A stretch of 64,000 nt of DNA from Nitrososphaerota archaeon (GCA_028866895.1 JAGWHF010000004.1:1-64000); one strand, 5' to 3'. Counted from the first letter of the stretch, positions 39,088 through 48,751 are shown. The notes: a model not told the origin generated them from the letters alone. Made by a program: numbers and translations.

Positions 39088-39823
39088 TGCGGTTCTGCTC
39101 CGTTGTGTCAAGGGCGTTCTTCAGTTCGTTTATGGTGAAGGGCTTCTGAATGAATGCGGCAGAGCCAAGGCCTATTGTGTTTCGTACCCGCGGCTCCGAC
39201 TTGCCCTCCGCAGTAACCAATATGATGGAAAGGTCCGGCTTTTTCTCAAGCAGCTTCCTTGCAACCGAATCGCCCGACATGTCAGGCATCTGCATGTCAA
39301 GCAGCACCGTGGGCTCCTGCGAGTCACCGATGAGCTTGGTTACAAGGGAGATGGCTGCCTTGCCGTTATTTGCGGAGTGGATGTCATGATAGCCCAGTTT
39401 TTCAAGGTAGGATCTCAGCCTGATCAATATTGCGTCGCTGTCATCAACTATTACGATCGGCCTTTTGACCTCGGCCTTGCGTGTGATTGACCTTTTTGCC
39501 TCATCCGAGGCCTTCATTGCAGATTCGACGTTGCCTGCCTTTAGGAAGCATTTTGAGGCGCACCTGTACGCAGTACCGGCCTGTCCCCTATTTGTCTTTG
39601 CCACCTGTAGAAAGTATTTCCCTGCCATCTCGTACTCATCCTTTGGGTCCTTTCCTTGCCTTGACTTGCATTCAGAGGCAAGAATAAGGTAGACGCCAGC
39701 CCTAATGTTGTCATCCTTGATTTCCATCTTGGCAAGATCTACGAGTAGGTTATATGCAGATACGTTTTGACCACTCCTCATGTAGGTGCAGGCTAGGTCG
39801 AACTTTTCATGGTCTTTTTCCAA
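39080..39823 (-). CDS. response regulator with N-terminal helical repeat domain
   Basis: 247 residues. Residues 1-115 are TPR/SNAP-like helices (KFDLACTYMRSGQNVSAYNL; AGKYFLQVAKTNRGQAGTAY). Residues 120-240 are a receiver domain: acidic pocket IVIVDDSDA, phosphorylatable Asp in VLLDMQMPDMSG, Thr in ILVTAEGK and Lys in FIQKPF. The REC domain is C-terminal and has no DNA-binding output, so it probably acts by protein contacts. No histidine kinase is adjacent. Confidence 0.85.
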   Translation of the reverse strand: MEKDHEKFDLACTYMRSGQNVSAYNLLVDLAKMEIKDDNIRAGVYLILASECKSRQGKDPKDEYEMAGKYFLQVAKTNRGQAGTAYRCASKCFLKAGNVESAMKASDEAKRSITRKAEVKRPIVIVDDSDAILIRLRSYLEKLGYHDIHSANNGKAAISLVTKLIGDSQEPTVLLDMQMPDMSGDSVARKLLEKKPDLSIILVTAEGKSEPRVRNTIGLGSAAFIQKPFTINELKNALDTTEQNRIS

Positions 39824-39947
39824 CGCTCAGGTAACGCATCTCAAGATTATATTTTTTGGCGTAGGATCGTGGAGTAATTCTTGACCATTGCAGGCAAGAT
39901 TCAGAAACAGACACGTATTATAAAGACGGCAGTGCTAAAGTACTATA

Positions 39948-40664
39948 GTGAGCGAGGAAAATACAGGGGGAGGGCTCTCGCAGCCTCCAGTCAATGTGCT
40001 CTTCACGCCCCTTGAGGTATCAAAAAGGGATGTCTGGAGCATAGACGTTACAAGAATATTGGAGATGCTGATCTCCATACTCAACAAGGCTGAGAAGAAG
40101 GATCTCAGGGTAGCCGGGATCGCGGCACTCTCGTCTGCAATGATTCACAGGATGAAGGTAGAGAGCATATTCGCACTCCAGAGGGCTGCAATGGAGAAGA
40201 AGCCGCTCACTCAGCGAGATGATGTAGAGATAGAGATGATAAACATGCCTTACAGGCACGAATCCACGTATCCTGTGACCCTTGACGAGTTGCTCTCGGT
40301 TCTTGAGAACCTGATAGGGACGATCGCAAACCCCAGATCTAGCAGAAGGCAGATGGAGTTTGAGCCCGTCGAGGTGCCTAACTTTGACGACTATTTCATA
40401 TCGCTTGAGAAGATAATAGGACAGTATGAGGAGCTGATAATGAACAAGATCAGGCCTACAGGATCCGGTTCGTTTCGGAACATCACGTCGGGGCTCGAGC
40501 TATTGGACACGGTCAGGTGCTTCTTTGCTATACTCTTTCTTGCCAGGGATCTCAAGGTGGACTTGGAGCAGACGGAAGATGACATCATGGTCGCGGTCGC
40601 CAAGATTCCTTCAGACAATGCAAGGAATTCCGAGCACCAAGGGACAGGAACGGGCCAGGAATAG
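39948..40664 (+). CDS. scpA: segregation and condensation protein A (kleisin)
   Basis: 238 residues from a GTG at 39948, about 27 nt after TATTATAAAG. The N-terminal helical segment (WSIDVTRILEMLISILNKAE, then KDLRVAGIAALSSAMIHRMK) matches the SMC-neck-binding domain of ScpA, and the C-terminal region has a winged-helix-like pattern. It bridges SMC heads in chromosome condensation. scpB follows 102 bp downstream with its own TATA. smc is not in the window. Confidence 0.83.
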   Translation: MSEENTGGGLSQPPVNVLFTPLEVSKRDVWSIDVTRILEMLISILNKAEKKDLRVAGIAALSSAMIHRMKVESIFALQRAAMEKKPLTQRDDVEIEMINMPYRHESTYPVTLDELLSVLENLIGTIANPRSSRRQMEFEPVEVPNFDDYFISLEKIIGQYEELIMNKIRPTGSGSFRNITSGLELLDTVRCFFAILFLARDLKVDLEQTEDDIMVAVAKIPSDNARNSEHQGTGTGQE

Positions 40665-40766
40665 GTCATCCGCACCCAAGACGTTACCACGGAGTGCATT
40701 TTAACAAGCAGATCAACTGTAGACGCGAATTTCATTTAAGTAACCTATGAGATAATCATCCCATAG

Positions 40767-41384
40767 ATGGGAAAGGTAGAGGACGACGAGGCAGTTGCCA
40801 GGCTGGAGGCTGCCCTGTATTCCGCGGGAAGGCCGCTCTCCATAGAAGAGCTTATCAGGGCATCCGGGACAGAGTCCAGAACCAAGACGCTTGCACTCAT
40901 GACATCCATAGTGAAGAAGACAAGATCCGCATTCCGTGCCCTCGAGATTTCCCCTCTGCCTGACGGCTCGTATGTCTTCCAGCTCAAGCCCGAGTATAAC
41001 TCTGTAATACGCAAGTATGCATCAAAGCCGTTGCTGCCTACCGCTACCCTCAAGACGTTATCCTACATTGCATATATGCAACCAATCTCCTCGAAGCGGC
41101 TCGTCGAGGTCAGAGGATCTGGCGTCTACATGCACCTCAAGCTGCTCGAGCAACTGGCGTACATCGAGCACCAGAACGTGGGCAGGCTCAAGATCTACAA
41201 CACGACGGAAAAGTTCCAGAAGTACTTTGGAATTCAGGGCGACAAGGATCTGCTCAAACAGAGGCTATTCACCAAGGTCAGGTCATCAGGACAGACGTCG
41301 CACACTCCTGCGCAGCAAGAACAGACAGGTTCAGCACAGCTTGAGGGAGGACCAGGCGAGACTGTAGCCCAGTCCCCCCAGTGA
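40767..41384 (+). CDS. scpB: segregation and condensation protein B
   Basis: 205 residues, with CATTTAAGTAACC about 28 nt before the ATG. Two winged-helix domains: VARLEAALYSAGRPLSIEEL begins the first and LKTLSYIAYMQPISSKRLVE the second, the classic ScpB segments. A Gln/Ser-rich low-complexity tail ends the protein. It binds the ScpA kleisin in the SMC complex. Adjacent to scpA. Confidence 0.9.
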   Translation: MGKVEDDEAVARLEAALYSAGRPLSIEELIRASGTESRTKTLALMTSIVKKTRSAFRALEISPLPDGSYVFQLKPEYNSVIRKYASKPLLPTATLKTLSYIAYMQPISSKRLVEVRGSGVYMHLKLLEQLAYIEHQNVGRLKIYNTTEKFQKYFGIQGDKDLLKQRLFTKVRSSGQTSHTPAQQEQTGSAQLEGGPGETVAQSPQ

Positions 41385-41440
41385 CCCAGGCTTTCACAAA
41401 TTGCGAGCTGAAGCCCTGACACCTTGGCAGCGGGCTGATG

Positions 41441-42718
41441 TCAGAAGTTTGTTGCGATGAGATAGGCGTTGAATGCAAGAATTATCCCTACAAAAAGGAA
41501 TGAAAGAGCTGTCGTGCTCCTCCTATTTACAAAATCACCCATGAGTTTGCGGTCCCTTGCAAACAGGACGAGAGGAATCATAGGCAGCGGTATCAACAGG
41601 CTGAGGACGATCTGGCTGTAAACTAAGATGTGGAGCGGGTCAATTCCGATTATTATGGCAATGGTTGTCGGTATCACGTTTACGAACCGCGTTATCACCC
41701 TCCGTAGCCACGGGTTTGCCTTCCTTCCAAGCAGTCCCTCATATATTGACTGACCTGCCATGGTACCAACCGCGGACGAGGATATGCCAGACGAGAGCAG
41801 CGTGAGCAGGAAGACAACTCCTGCACCCATCCCGAAAAGCGGGACGAGTGTCTTGTACGCGTCTGATATGGACGATATGCCTGCATTTGCGTGATGAAAT
41901 GCGGCTGCCGCCGTCACCATTATTGCAGCATTTACAAGCCCGGCCACGGTCAGCAGGAGTATGCATTCGTAGAGGTGCATGCGTCGTGCCTTCTGCCTCT
42001 GGGCGGCAGGCAGGTTCGAGGCCTTTCGCGCAGAAAAGGTCGTATGGACAAAGAGCGCATGCGGCATCACAGTTGCACCTATCACGCCTACGGCTATCAG
42101 AAGCTCACCATGACCTGCAAGGGATGGCACTACGGAATGATATGCCATGGAGCCGATGTCGGGTTTTGTAAGGAAGATCTCGTAGAGGTAGCCCACCCCG
42201 ATTATTGATACAAAGAGCATGAACATTCGTTCCACCATCCTGAATTTCCTTGTGGCAAGCGTCATTATGACAAGCACGTCGGCTGCCCCAAAGATCGATG
42301 CATAGAACATAGGCACGCCAAAGAGGAGGTTTAATGCAATCACAGTGCCCAGATATTCTGCAAGGTCTGTTGCTGCCGTAGCGGCTTCCGCTGCAAGCCA
42401 ATACGGGATTATGAAGGCCTTCCTACAGAGCTTCTCCCGCATGAGCTCCGGCAGCGACCTGCCTGTCGCAATGCCGACCTTCCCCGAAAGATATTGCAGA
42501 GCCATTGCCATGGCGCTTGCAAGCCACACAACCCAAAGAAGATCATAGTTGTAGGATGAGCCTCCTTGGATATCTGTCCCATAGTTTCCTGGATCCATGT
42601 AGGCTATGCTGACCATGACGGCCGGACCCATGTAGGAGAACAGCTGCGCAAGCCCGCTCCTACTGTAGGCCGCCCTCAGCCTGCCGAGGATCCCCGTTCC
42701 TATCACGCGGTTTACCAT
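41441..42718 (-). CDS. mntH: Nramp-family divalent metal transporter (MntH-like)
   Basis: 425 residues with about 11 transmembrane helices. The metal-binding motifs are present: AYMDPGNYGTDIQGG in helix 1 (DPGN) and GVIGATVMPHALFVHT in helix 6 (MPH). It imports Mn2+ or Fe2+ with protons. It is divergent from the MntR/DtxR-type gene. A TATA (CTTAAAAGG, about 42744-42752) lies about 30 nt upstream of the start, directly next to the inverted repeat at 42754-42767, which suggests metal-dependent repression. Confidence 0.93.
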   Translation of the reverse strand: MVNRVIGTGILGRLRAAYSRSGLAQLFSYMGPAVMVSIAYMDPGNYGTDIQGGSSYNYDLLWVVWLASAMAMALQYLSGKVGIATGRSLPELMREKLCRKAFIIPYWLAAEAATAATDLAEYLGTVIALNLLFGVPMFYASIFGAADVLVIMTLATRKFRMVERMFMLFVSIIGVGYLYEIFLTKPDIGSMAYHSVVPSLAGHGELLIAVGVIGATVMPHALFVHTTFSARKASNLPAAQRQKARRMHLYECILLLTVAGLVNAAIMVTAAAAFHHANAGISSISDAYKTLVPLFGMGAGVVFLLTLLSSGISSSAVGTMAGQSIYEGLLGRKANPWLRRVITRFVNVIPTTIAIIIGIDPLHILVYSQIVLSLLIPLPMIPLVLFARDRKLMGDFVNRRSTTALSFLFVGIILAFNAYLIATNF

Positions 42719-42753
42719 TTTTGTGATCCGGTTTGTCGTGGCACCTTTTAAGT

Positions 42754-42767
42754 TTAGCCCAAGCTAA
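42754..42767. promoter_or_regulatory. candidate MntR/DtxR operator
   Basis: TTAGCCCAAGCTAA contains inverted arms TTAGC/GCTAA around CCAA. It lies in the mntH-mntR intergenic region immediately upstream of the mntH TATA box, over the likely TFB-recognition element. A second GGCTAAA at 42782-42788 mirrors TTTAGCC at 42753-42759. DtxR-family operators elsewhere are TTAGG/CCTAA-like palindromes. Function is inferred from position and form. Confidence 0.55.
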
Positions 42768-42890
42768 CAAACATAAACATGGCTAAAAATTATCCATGAA
42801 GGAAAATTTCATAGATTCTTGCAAGACGTAAGAATGTATTTAAGAATGTTCAAGGTTATTACAGGGGAATGGGAACGGTTGTGGAGTACG

Positions 42891-43334
42891 ATGGCAAGGG
42901 CCGCTGACCGTCTTGATGCCATACGCGAGGCTCATAGCCTTCAGAGCCAGTCAAAGAACACCGACAGGATGGAAGACTACTTGGAGGTCATCTACGAGCT
43001 TATCAAAAAGAAGGGGTATGCCACTACCGTGGACATTTCAAAGCACCTCAGCGTAAGCTCGCCCAGCGTGACCAAGATGCTCCAGAAACTAGATGAGAGC
43101 GGCCATCTCAACTATGAAAAATACCGAGGCATAGTGCTTACGGAGAAAGGCAGCGAGGTCGCAGAAGGCATGCATGATAAGCACAATCTCTTGGTAGAGT
43201 TCCTCAGGATGATAGGCGTAAAGGAGGAGATTGCCAACAGGGATGCAGAGGGAATAGAACACCACCTGCACCCGGAGACGCTCAAAAAGCTTACGGATTT
43301 TGTCAGAACTGCAAAGAAGGTAAGGCCCCGCTGA
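42891..43334 (+). CDS. mntR: DtxR/MntR-family metal-dependent regulator
   Basis: 147 residues from the ATG at 42891; upstream in-frame codons begin at 42819, before the TATA-like GTATTTAAG (42836-42844). The winged helix is clear (RMEDYLEVIYELIKKKGYAT, VDISKHLSVSSPSVTKMLQK), and the dimerisation/metal domain has GIEHHLHPETLKKL with the His-rich metal site. No SH3 domain, as in MntR. It is divergent from mntH, its likely target. Confidence 0.9.
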   Translation: MARAADRLDAIREAHSLQSQSKNTDRMEDYLEVIYELIKKKGYATTVDISKHLSVSSPSVTKMLQKLDESGHLNYEKYRGIVLTEKGSEVAEGMHDKHNLLVEFLRMIGVKEEIANRDAEGIEHHLHPETLKKLTDFVRTAKKVRPR

Positions 43335-43432
43335 GCGTGCGGGTAGAGGCATGAATCAATTCACATCACGAGTGCTGCCACCCTCCAAGTCCCAGTACCA
43401 CGTTTATATTTAGATAATTTTATTGTCTGCTT

Positions 43433-43813
43433 GTGAAAAAGTCCGTAGAGAACCTGGCAACCAGCAAGATAACCGGCGGTAGGCGGTATCCACTGAGAAC
43501 AAGGAGGAAATATGAGATTGACAGGTACTCGGTTGAAGCAATTCCTGGGCCGCACATTACAGTGCCACGCAAAGTGCGCGGAAGCAATGCAAAGACCTCG
43601 CTTAAGACAACGGATTTTGTCAATCTAGCTTTAGAGGGAGGCAAGGTAAAGAAGGTAAAGATAACCAAGGTGATCAGGAATCCTGCAAGCAGCGACTATG
43701 AGAGGCGCGGTGTCATCTCAAAGGGTGCGGTTCTTGAGACCGAGGCCGGGCAGTGCAAGGTCGTCTCAAGGCCGGGCCAAGACGGCGCGGTAAATGCAGT
43801 ATTGACAAAGTGA
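43433..43813 (+). CDS. rps8e: 30S ribosomal protein S8e
   Basis: 126 residues from a GTG at 43433. The motif KITGGRRYPLRTRRKYE at the N-terminus and the beta-rich core ending GAVLETEAGQCKVVSRPGQD are those of archaeal S8e. First gene of the S8e-SRP19-Gar1-TFB cluster. Preceding GTTTATATTTAG supplies the promoter. Confidence 0.95.
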   Translation: MKKSVENLATSKITGGRRYPLRTRRKYEIDRYSVEAIPGPHITVPRKVRGSNAKTSLKTTDFVNLALEGGKVKKVKITKVIRNPASSDYERRGVISKGAVLETEAGQCKVVSRPGQDGAVNAVLTK

Positions 43814-43820
43814 TTATACC

Positions 43821-44120
43821 ATGAAGGATTACGAACATGTCGTAATCTGGCTTGATTATTTCAACAAGACCCTTCCAAAGAAGATGGGAAGGAGGGTCTC
43901 GAAGGAGAAGTGCGTCTTTGACCCATCGCTTAAGGAGCTTGAGGAGGCTGCAAGGTCTGCAGGTTTTGCGCCTACAGAGGCAAATGATCAGGTGAGGTTC
44001 CCAAGAAGGCCATATGTCCGGTCCGGGTACATCGTGCTTGCAAAGGGAACGCCCAAGGCCAAAATGATATCTGCCATAGGGGAGAGAATGGCCATGAAAA
44101 GAGCGAAGCAGTCCAGATAA
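43821..44120 (+). CDS. srp19: signal recognition particle 19 kDa protein
   Basis: 99 residues, 7 nt after S8e. VIWLDYFNKTLPKKMGRRV, with the following basic Arg/Lys residues and the RFPRRPYVRSGYI segment, is the RNA-binding surface of SRP19. It binds SRP RNA helices 6 and 8 and enables SRP54 binding (gene at 34593-35918). Cytoplasmic. Confidence 0.95.
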   Translation: MKDYEHVVIWLDYFNKTLPKKMGRRVSKEKCVFDPSLKELEEAARSAGFAPTEANDQVRFPRRPYVRSGYIVLAKGTPKAKMISAIGERMAMKRAKQSR

Positions 44121-44194
44121 AGACCAATCCTAGCTTCAAGCTAAAGTAATTTTGACAGAACTCTATTGATACGGGCAGGCAGTGAAACCATCAA

Positions 44195-44464
44195 TTGCAG
44201 GAGGTAGGCGAGGTATTGCATCTAGCGGGTAGCGGCAGGGTAGTGATTAGACTTTCCAAGCCGCTGCGTGACGGCCAGATAGTAGTTGACAGCTCAGGCG
44301 CCAAGGTTGCAAAAGTTTCCGAGATGATAGGCCCCGTGGCTGCACCGTACGCTTCAGCCGTACCACTCACCAACAACATCAAGAAGCACATAGGACATCA
44401 TGTTTACATCGTCGAGGAGTCTCCTGTGATAAAACCGAAAAGATTCAGAGGAAAGAGAAGATGA
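44195..44464 (+). CDS. gar1: H/ACA RNP protein Gar1
   Basis: 89 residues from a TTG at 44195. The beta-barrel core (VGEVLHLAGSGRVVIRLSKP, KVSEMIGPVAAPYASAVP) and the basic tail KPKRFRGKRR match archaeal Gar1. It binds Cbf5 in the pseudouridylation RNP. The stop overlaps the TFB start (ATGA), so the two are translationally coupled. Confidence 0.92.
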   Translation: MQEVGEVLHLAGSGRVVIRLSKPLRDGQIVVDSSGAKVAKVSEMIGPVAAPYASAVPLTNNIKKHIGHHVYIVEESPVIKPKRFRGKRR

Positions 44465-45420
44465 CAGTGACAGAACTACAGACAAATTGTCCGGAATGCC
44501 GCTCGACGTTGATTGATGACGTCCATAGCGGAGAGAAGATTTGTTCTGGCTGCGGACTGGTCGCAATGGAGCAGATGGCAGACTGGGGGCCCGAGTCGAG
44601 GTCGACAAACCCCGAGGACAGAATGAAGTCTGCAAGGGCGACCGGTCAAACAACTTATTCACAGCACGACCTTGGAATCAGGACGGAGATAGCTGTAGGA
44701 AGCAAGGATTTCAGCGGAAAGAGCATCTCAAGCGATATGGCAATGCAGATGTACAGCCTCAGGAAATGGCAGACCAGAATAAGAGTTGCATCACCTAGGG
44801 AACGAAGACTTGCAAACATCCTGGCAAAGATTGGAGAGACATGCCAGTCCCTTGCGCTGCCAAGAAATGTGACCGAGAGTGCCTCAATGATCTACAGGAA
44901 CTTTGAGGGCCAGGCGGATGCAAAAGGCAAGTCAGTTGCCTGCATGTCGGCCGCAACCATCTACATGGCTTGCAAGCAGTGCGACGTAGTAAGATCGCTT
45001 GACGAGATATGCGCCGCGACCGGAAGTACGAAGGAAGAGAAGATGAACGTGAAGCTTACGGCAAAGTATTACAGGATGCTTGTCATGGAGCTCGGTTCTC
45101 AGACGGCGCCAGCGGTGACTCTTGAGAGATACATATCAAAAATCGCAAACCTTGCAAAGCTTGAGGTGAGGGTGGAGAGGCTTGCCGCAGAGATTGCGGA
45201 GAAGACAGACGACCACAACCTTGCCGACGGAAAGGCCCCAAACGGCCTAGCTGCAGCCTACCTCTATATCGCATCGACCCTCTTGGGACAGAGCATACTG
45301 CAGAGGGACGTCTCAAGCGTGGCCGGTATTACCGAGGTCACCATACGAAACAGGTGCAAGGAGATCCTGACTGCGTACAAGATAAAGATCGTCCTAAAAC
45401 CAGCGACAGCCAAGAACTAA
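44461..45420 (+). CDS. tfb: transcription initiation factor B (TFB)
   Basis: 319 residues. An N-terminal zinc ribbon (CPECRSTLIDDVHSGEKICS, then CG) is followed by a B-finger and two cyclin-like repeats (RNVTESASMIYRNFEGQADA and the second from about 215). It recruits RNA polymerase to TATA/BRE promoters with TBP. It overlaps gar1 by 4 bp. Thaumarchaea carry several TFB paralogues; this one sits in the conserved S8e-SRP19-Gar1 context. Confidence 0.96.
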   Translation: MTVTELQTNCPECRSTLIDDVHSGEKICSGCGLVAMEQMADWGPESRSTNPEDRMKSARATGQTTYSQHDLGIRTEIAVGSKDFSGKSISSDMAMQMYSLRKWQTRIRVASPRERRLANILAKIGETCQSLALPRNVTESASMIYRNFEGQADAKGKSVACMSAATIYMACKQCDVVRSLDEICAATGSTKEEKMNVKLTAKYYRMLVMELGSQTAPAVTLERYISKIANLAKLEVRVERLAAEIAEKTDDHNLADGKAPNGLAAAYLYIASTLLGQSILQRDVSSVAGITEVTIRNRCKEILTAYKIKIVLKPATAKN

Positions 45421-45515
45421 CCCCCATTTTTCCCTTTTTTGTCAAATTGCTGCTGCGCCAGATGCGTATTTCGTTCGCAGCAAGTCAGAGGAACAAAAGA
45501 TTTTTGGATGGTGGA

Positions 45516-46487
45516 CTATACAAAGGATCTTTTGACAAGGCTGCCCCGTGCGGTGAATGCGACAATGGCGATTACTGATACAGCAAGGACTATAGTGGCA
45601 AGCTGGCCGAACTCAGGAACTGCCTGCACAGTGAACTTGTCCTCAAGGGGTGATATTGACTTGAAGTTTACCTCCACCACATCAGCAGTAATATCATAAC
45701 TTCCAGAATTGTTGAAGACGGGGCCACTGATGTAGAATGGTCCCGTCATGCTCATGTCAGAATTAGACATGCCGCCGGTCACGCTGGTGGGACCAGATGA
45801 AGGGGTGAATACAAGGGTGAGGTTCCCGTTGTGCGCGTGGAAGTCCTGCTGGAAGATCGTGCTTCCTCCCTGTGAGATTGTAATGCTGTAGTTGAGGTGC
45901 TTTATAGTGCCGTCCGTAACCAGAGTTGAGACGTTTGGGTTTGGCACGAACTTGAGCGTCACATTGCCACCCGAGGACGGATTGAAAGATGCCGGGCTTA
46001 CCATGAGGTTCATGTTAGTGCCCGTCATTGTAGCCGACGTGCCGCCTTGAGTCTGGCCGGTTGCGGCCTGGTTTGTCGAACTGGCCCCGCCTCCGCCGGT
46101 CCCGACTATCACCTCACCTGTCATCCACGGATGGACTTGACAGAAGTAGTAGTAGGTTCCGGGGGTGTTGAAGGCAGGACTAGTATAGGACTTGCCCGCT
46201 GAGATCAGGCTGCTGTCGAAGACTGTGCCCGTCTGGTTGTCTGAAGGTTTGCCACTTGTGGCGGTATGGCCGACCGTATCTTGATTTGTCCACGTGACGG
46301 TATCTCCCACATTTACGTTTACGACCTGCGGATTGAAACAGTCGGTCGGTGTGCAGGTCCCCTTTGTATTGGATGCGCCGCTGCTTATCGTGACCTGAAC
46401 ATTAGCCGCATAAGCTGGCTGAGACATCAGGATGATAACCGCCATAGCCATTGCTCCAATGATAGTGGCAGCCAGTCTTGACTTCAA
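45516..46487 (-). CDS. blue-copper (plastocyanin-like) surface protein with PEFG-type anchor
   Basis: 323 residues from a TTG at 46487, 25-26 nt after TTTTTATAGC (46508-46517), which gives an immediate signal peptide (MKSRLAATIIGAMAMAVIIL). Type 1 copper ligands are complete: H74 (VGHTATS), C116, H119 and M122 (YFCQVHPWMTG). A second beta domain of about 150 residues follows, then VPEFG, a hydrophobic helix and basic residues. Expected electron carrier on the outer face of the membrane. Compare the ligand-less relative at 2753-3562. Confidence 0.92.
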   Translation of the reverse strand: MKSRLAATIIGAMAMAVIILMSQPAYAANVQVTISSGASNTKGTCTPTDCFNPQVVNVNVGDTVTWTNQDTVGHTATSGKPSDNQTGTVFDSSLISAGKSYTSPAFNTPGTYYYFCQVHPWMTGEVIVGTGGGGASSTNQAATGQTQGGTSATMTGTNMNLMVSPASFNPSSGGNVTLKFVPNPNVSTLVTDGTIKHLNYSITISQGGSTIFQQDFHAHNGNLTLVFTPSSGPTSVTGGMSNSDMSMTGPFYISGPVFNNSGSYDITADVVEVNFKSISPLEDKFTVQAVPEFGQLATIVLAVSVIAIVAFTARGSLVKRSFV

Positions 46488-46743
46488 TGTGGTCAGTAAG
46501 CGACTCCAAGCTATAAAAATATGATCACCTTTTTCACGGACCGGTTCTCTCGGCTTCAATTACCATCTGGCCGGTATGATTAACACCAATGTTTACCGTC
46601 AGCGGCACCGAACAGTCATGTGGCTGGTATTGATCGTAGGAGGTAGCGGTAGGGCCGGCAGCAACAGCATTGATGACAGGATTAGTGCCACGTGGCATTG
46701 GGGTAGGATTCTTTTTCCAGCGACATAGAGACTTCGGTACCGT

Positions 46744-47496
46744 TCAGTTGGATACGTCTTTCTCAACCCGTCCATCCCTTATGAAGATCGACCTATCAGT
46801 CCTTCTTGCCAGGTCAGGGTCATGTGTGACCACAATTATGGTCCTGCCAAACTCGCTCGACAGCCTCTTGAGCAGGTCGAAAATCTCACTGCCGGTTTTT
46901 GTGTCGAGGTTACCTGTGGGCTCGTCGGCAAGTATTATGGAGGGATTGTTGACAAGCGCTCTCGCTATGGCAACCCGCTGCTGCTGCCCCCCGCTGAGGT
47001 TCACGGCCTTCTGGTTTATCTTATCAGATATCCCAAGCGCGTCCATTATTGCCGTTGCAGTAAAATCTCCCTTCTTGTGCGGCACGCCTGCAATCATGGC
47101 CGGGATCTCAACGTTTCTCAGTGCAGTTGCCCTGTTTATCAGGTTGTACGACTGGAAAACGTATCCAATCATCTTGTTTCTGACGGTTGCAATCTCCGAG
47201 TCGCTAAGCGAGAAGACGTCGACATCATTTATGTAGACTTTGCCGCTTGTCGGCCTGTCAAGCGCCCCTATCATGTAGAGGAGTGTCGACTTGCCGCTTC
47301 CTGAAGGTCCAAGGATGGAGACAAACTCCCCCTCCTGCACGCTGAGGCTTATGTTCGATAATGCCACAACCGTTCCACCCTCCGACTGGTAGAGTTTTGA
47401 GAGGTTCTCTACTCTCAGCATGACATGTTCCCTTCTTGGCCTTTTTGGGCACAAGCTGTGGGCGTCTTCACGGTGGTCAACATTTGACACTGTCAT
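46744..47496 (-). CDS. ABC transporter ATP-binding protein, MacB/LolD type
   Basis: 250 residues from the ATG at 47496, about 28 nt after AGTATAATTTG. Walker [11 protein letters not shown]-loop FQSYNLI, signature [15 protein letters not shown], Walker [11 protein letters not shown] and H-loop VVTHD are all intact. This subfamily works with MacB/FtsX-type permeases in lipoprotein export, antibiotic efflux or envelope remodelling. No permease gene is in the neighbourhood, which makes it an orphan ATPase in this window. Confidence 0.92.
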   Translation of the reverse strand: MTVSNVDHREDAHSLCPKRPRREHVMLRVENLSKLYQSEGGTVVALSNISLSVQEGEFVSILGPSGSGKSTLLYMIGALDRPTSGKVYINDVDVFSLSDSEIATVRNKMIGYVFQSYNLINRATALRNVEIPAMIAGVPHKKGDFTATAIMDALGISDKINQKAVNLSGGQQQRVAIARALVNNPSIILADEPTGNLDTKTGSEIFDLLKRLSSEFGRTIIVVTHDPDLARRTDRSIFIRDGRVEKDVSN

Positions 47497-47746
47497 GCCT
47501 TTCCATAAATGAGGCCGTCAAATTATACTGGCAGAAGAATACCAAGGGTGATAATGAGGCCATCAAGACGTCCAGCCATGACACTTTAGCCAATTGCAGA
47601 TGAGAAATGCCTGAACACGGGAGGTTGTACGGTTTCCAAATGTTGAGAATCAGTCTCGAAAATCGTGCGCCATCCTAATATCTTGCATCAGTGCATGCCT
47701 GATTGATAAAAACACGAACCGCAAGAAATCATATTCATTTGCATGC

Positions 47747-48751
47747 ATGGCCCTAGTGACTATCATGCTGTATATTCTCATCGGCATCCATCTGGTCTTG
47801 GCGCAGGAAGAGGCGGAGGAGAAATACAACATGCCAGATTGGCTGCAGAATACCGCCCAGTGGTATACACATGGAAAGATAAGCGAATCTACCTTCATCA
47901 ATGCGTTCAGGTACGCCATTCAGCACGGGCTCTTCCTCGTAGAGCCTCGCGAGGAGGCCCAGGAGGCCATTGCGGGGACGATTACGACAGGCACGTCTGC
48001 AATTCAGGCCGGTCAGCCGAAAAACTGCCTGACCAACAACTTTCCGATGGTGGACTGGTCTGGCTGCAACTTTTCGGGAGTAGACCTCAATCATTACAAT
48101 CTTCATGATTCCAACCTCACGGAAACTAACCTTGCAGGGGCTGACCTTGAGAAGGCCTACATGATGAATGCTGACATGCGGCATGCAAACTTAGACTATG
48201 CCCAGATGACAAATGCTGATTTGCCAGGGGCTGACCTTGCATATTCAAGCATGAAAGGCGTGCTGGGCCAGTTTCTGGACCTTCGTTTTGCCGATATGAC
48301 CGGGGCTGACCTTAGCGGATCACACCTGATAGGGACGTCTGCAAACTGGTCTGTGATGAGGGGAGTCAACCTTACAAATTCAGATGTCAACCATTCGGAA
48401 TTCCTGAGTGTAGACATGTCGGGCAGCCAAGCAAGGGGCGCCAACTTTGAGGAGTGCCTCCTTGTTGATGTAAACTTTACCTCGACTGATGCATCGAGTG
48501 CGGATTTCAGGGATGCCGACTTGTCCGGTTCTAACATGACAGGTGCCAATCTGGCAGGAGCTGGATTCCAGAATGCTGGACTTGGCTTTGCGGACCTCAG
48601 GGGCGCAGACCTGTCAGGCGCCAATCTTGACCATGCAGACCTAGGGGGTGCTGACCTGTCAGGAGCAAACCTGACAGGGACAAGCCTCTCAGGCACAGTC
48701 CTGGCCGGTGCGAACATGCACTGCATCGGGAATCCAGCCTGCATACGCTGA
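47747..48751 (+). CDS. secreted pentapeptide-repeat protein 2
   Basis: 334 residues. A signal-peptide-like start (residues 1-20, ending VLAQE), then the short domain WLQNTAQWYTHGKISESTF shared with the protein at 27832-28899. From about 95 onward come A(D/N)(L/M)xG pentapeptide repeats. The C-terminus is CIGNPACIR, equivalent to CLDNPICLD in the paralogue. Predicted extracellular beta helix capped by a possible disulfide. Function unknown; related repeats mimic DNA in gyrase inhibitors, but the secreted location argues against that here. Confidence 0.88.
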   Translation: MALVTIMLYILIGIHLVLAQEEAEEKYNMPDWLQNTAQWYTHGKISESTFINAFRYAIQHGLFLVEPREEAQEAIAGTITTGTSAIQAGQPKNCLTNNFPMVDWSGCNFSGVDLNHYNLHDSNLTETNLAGADLEKAYMMNADMRHANLDYAQMTNADLPGADLAYSSMKGVLGQFLDLRFADMTGADLSGSHLIGTSANWSVMRGVNLTNSDVNHSEFLSVDMSGSQARGANFEECLLVDVNFTSTDASSADFRDADLSGSNMTGANLAGAGFQNAGLGFADLRGADLSGANLDHADLGGADLSGANLTGTSLSGTVLAGANMHCIGNPACIR

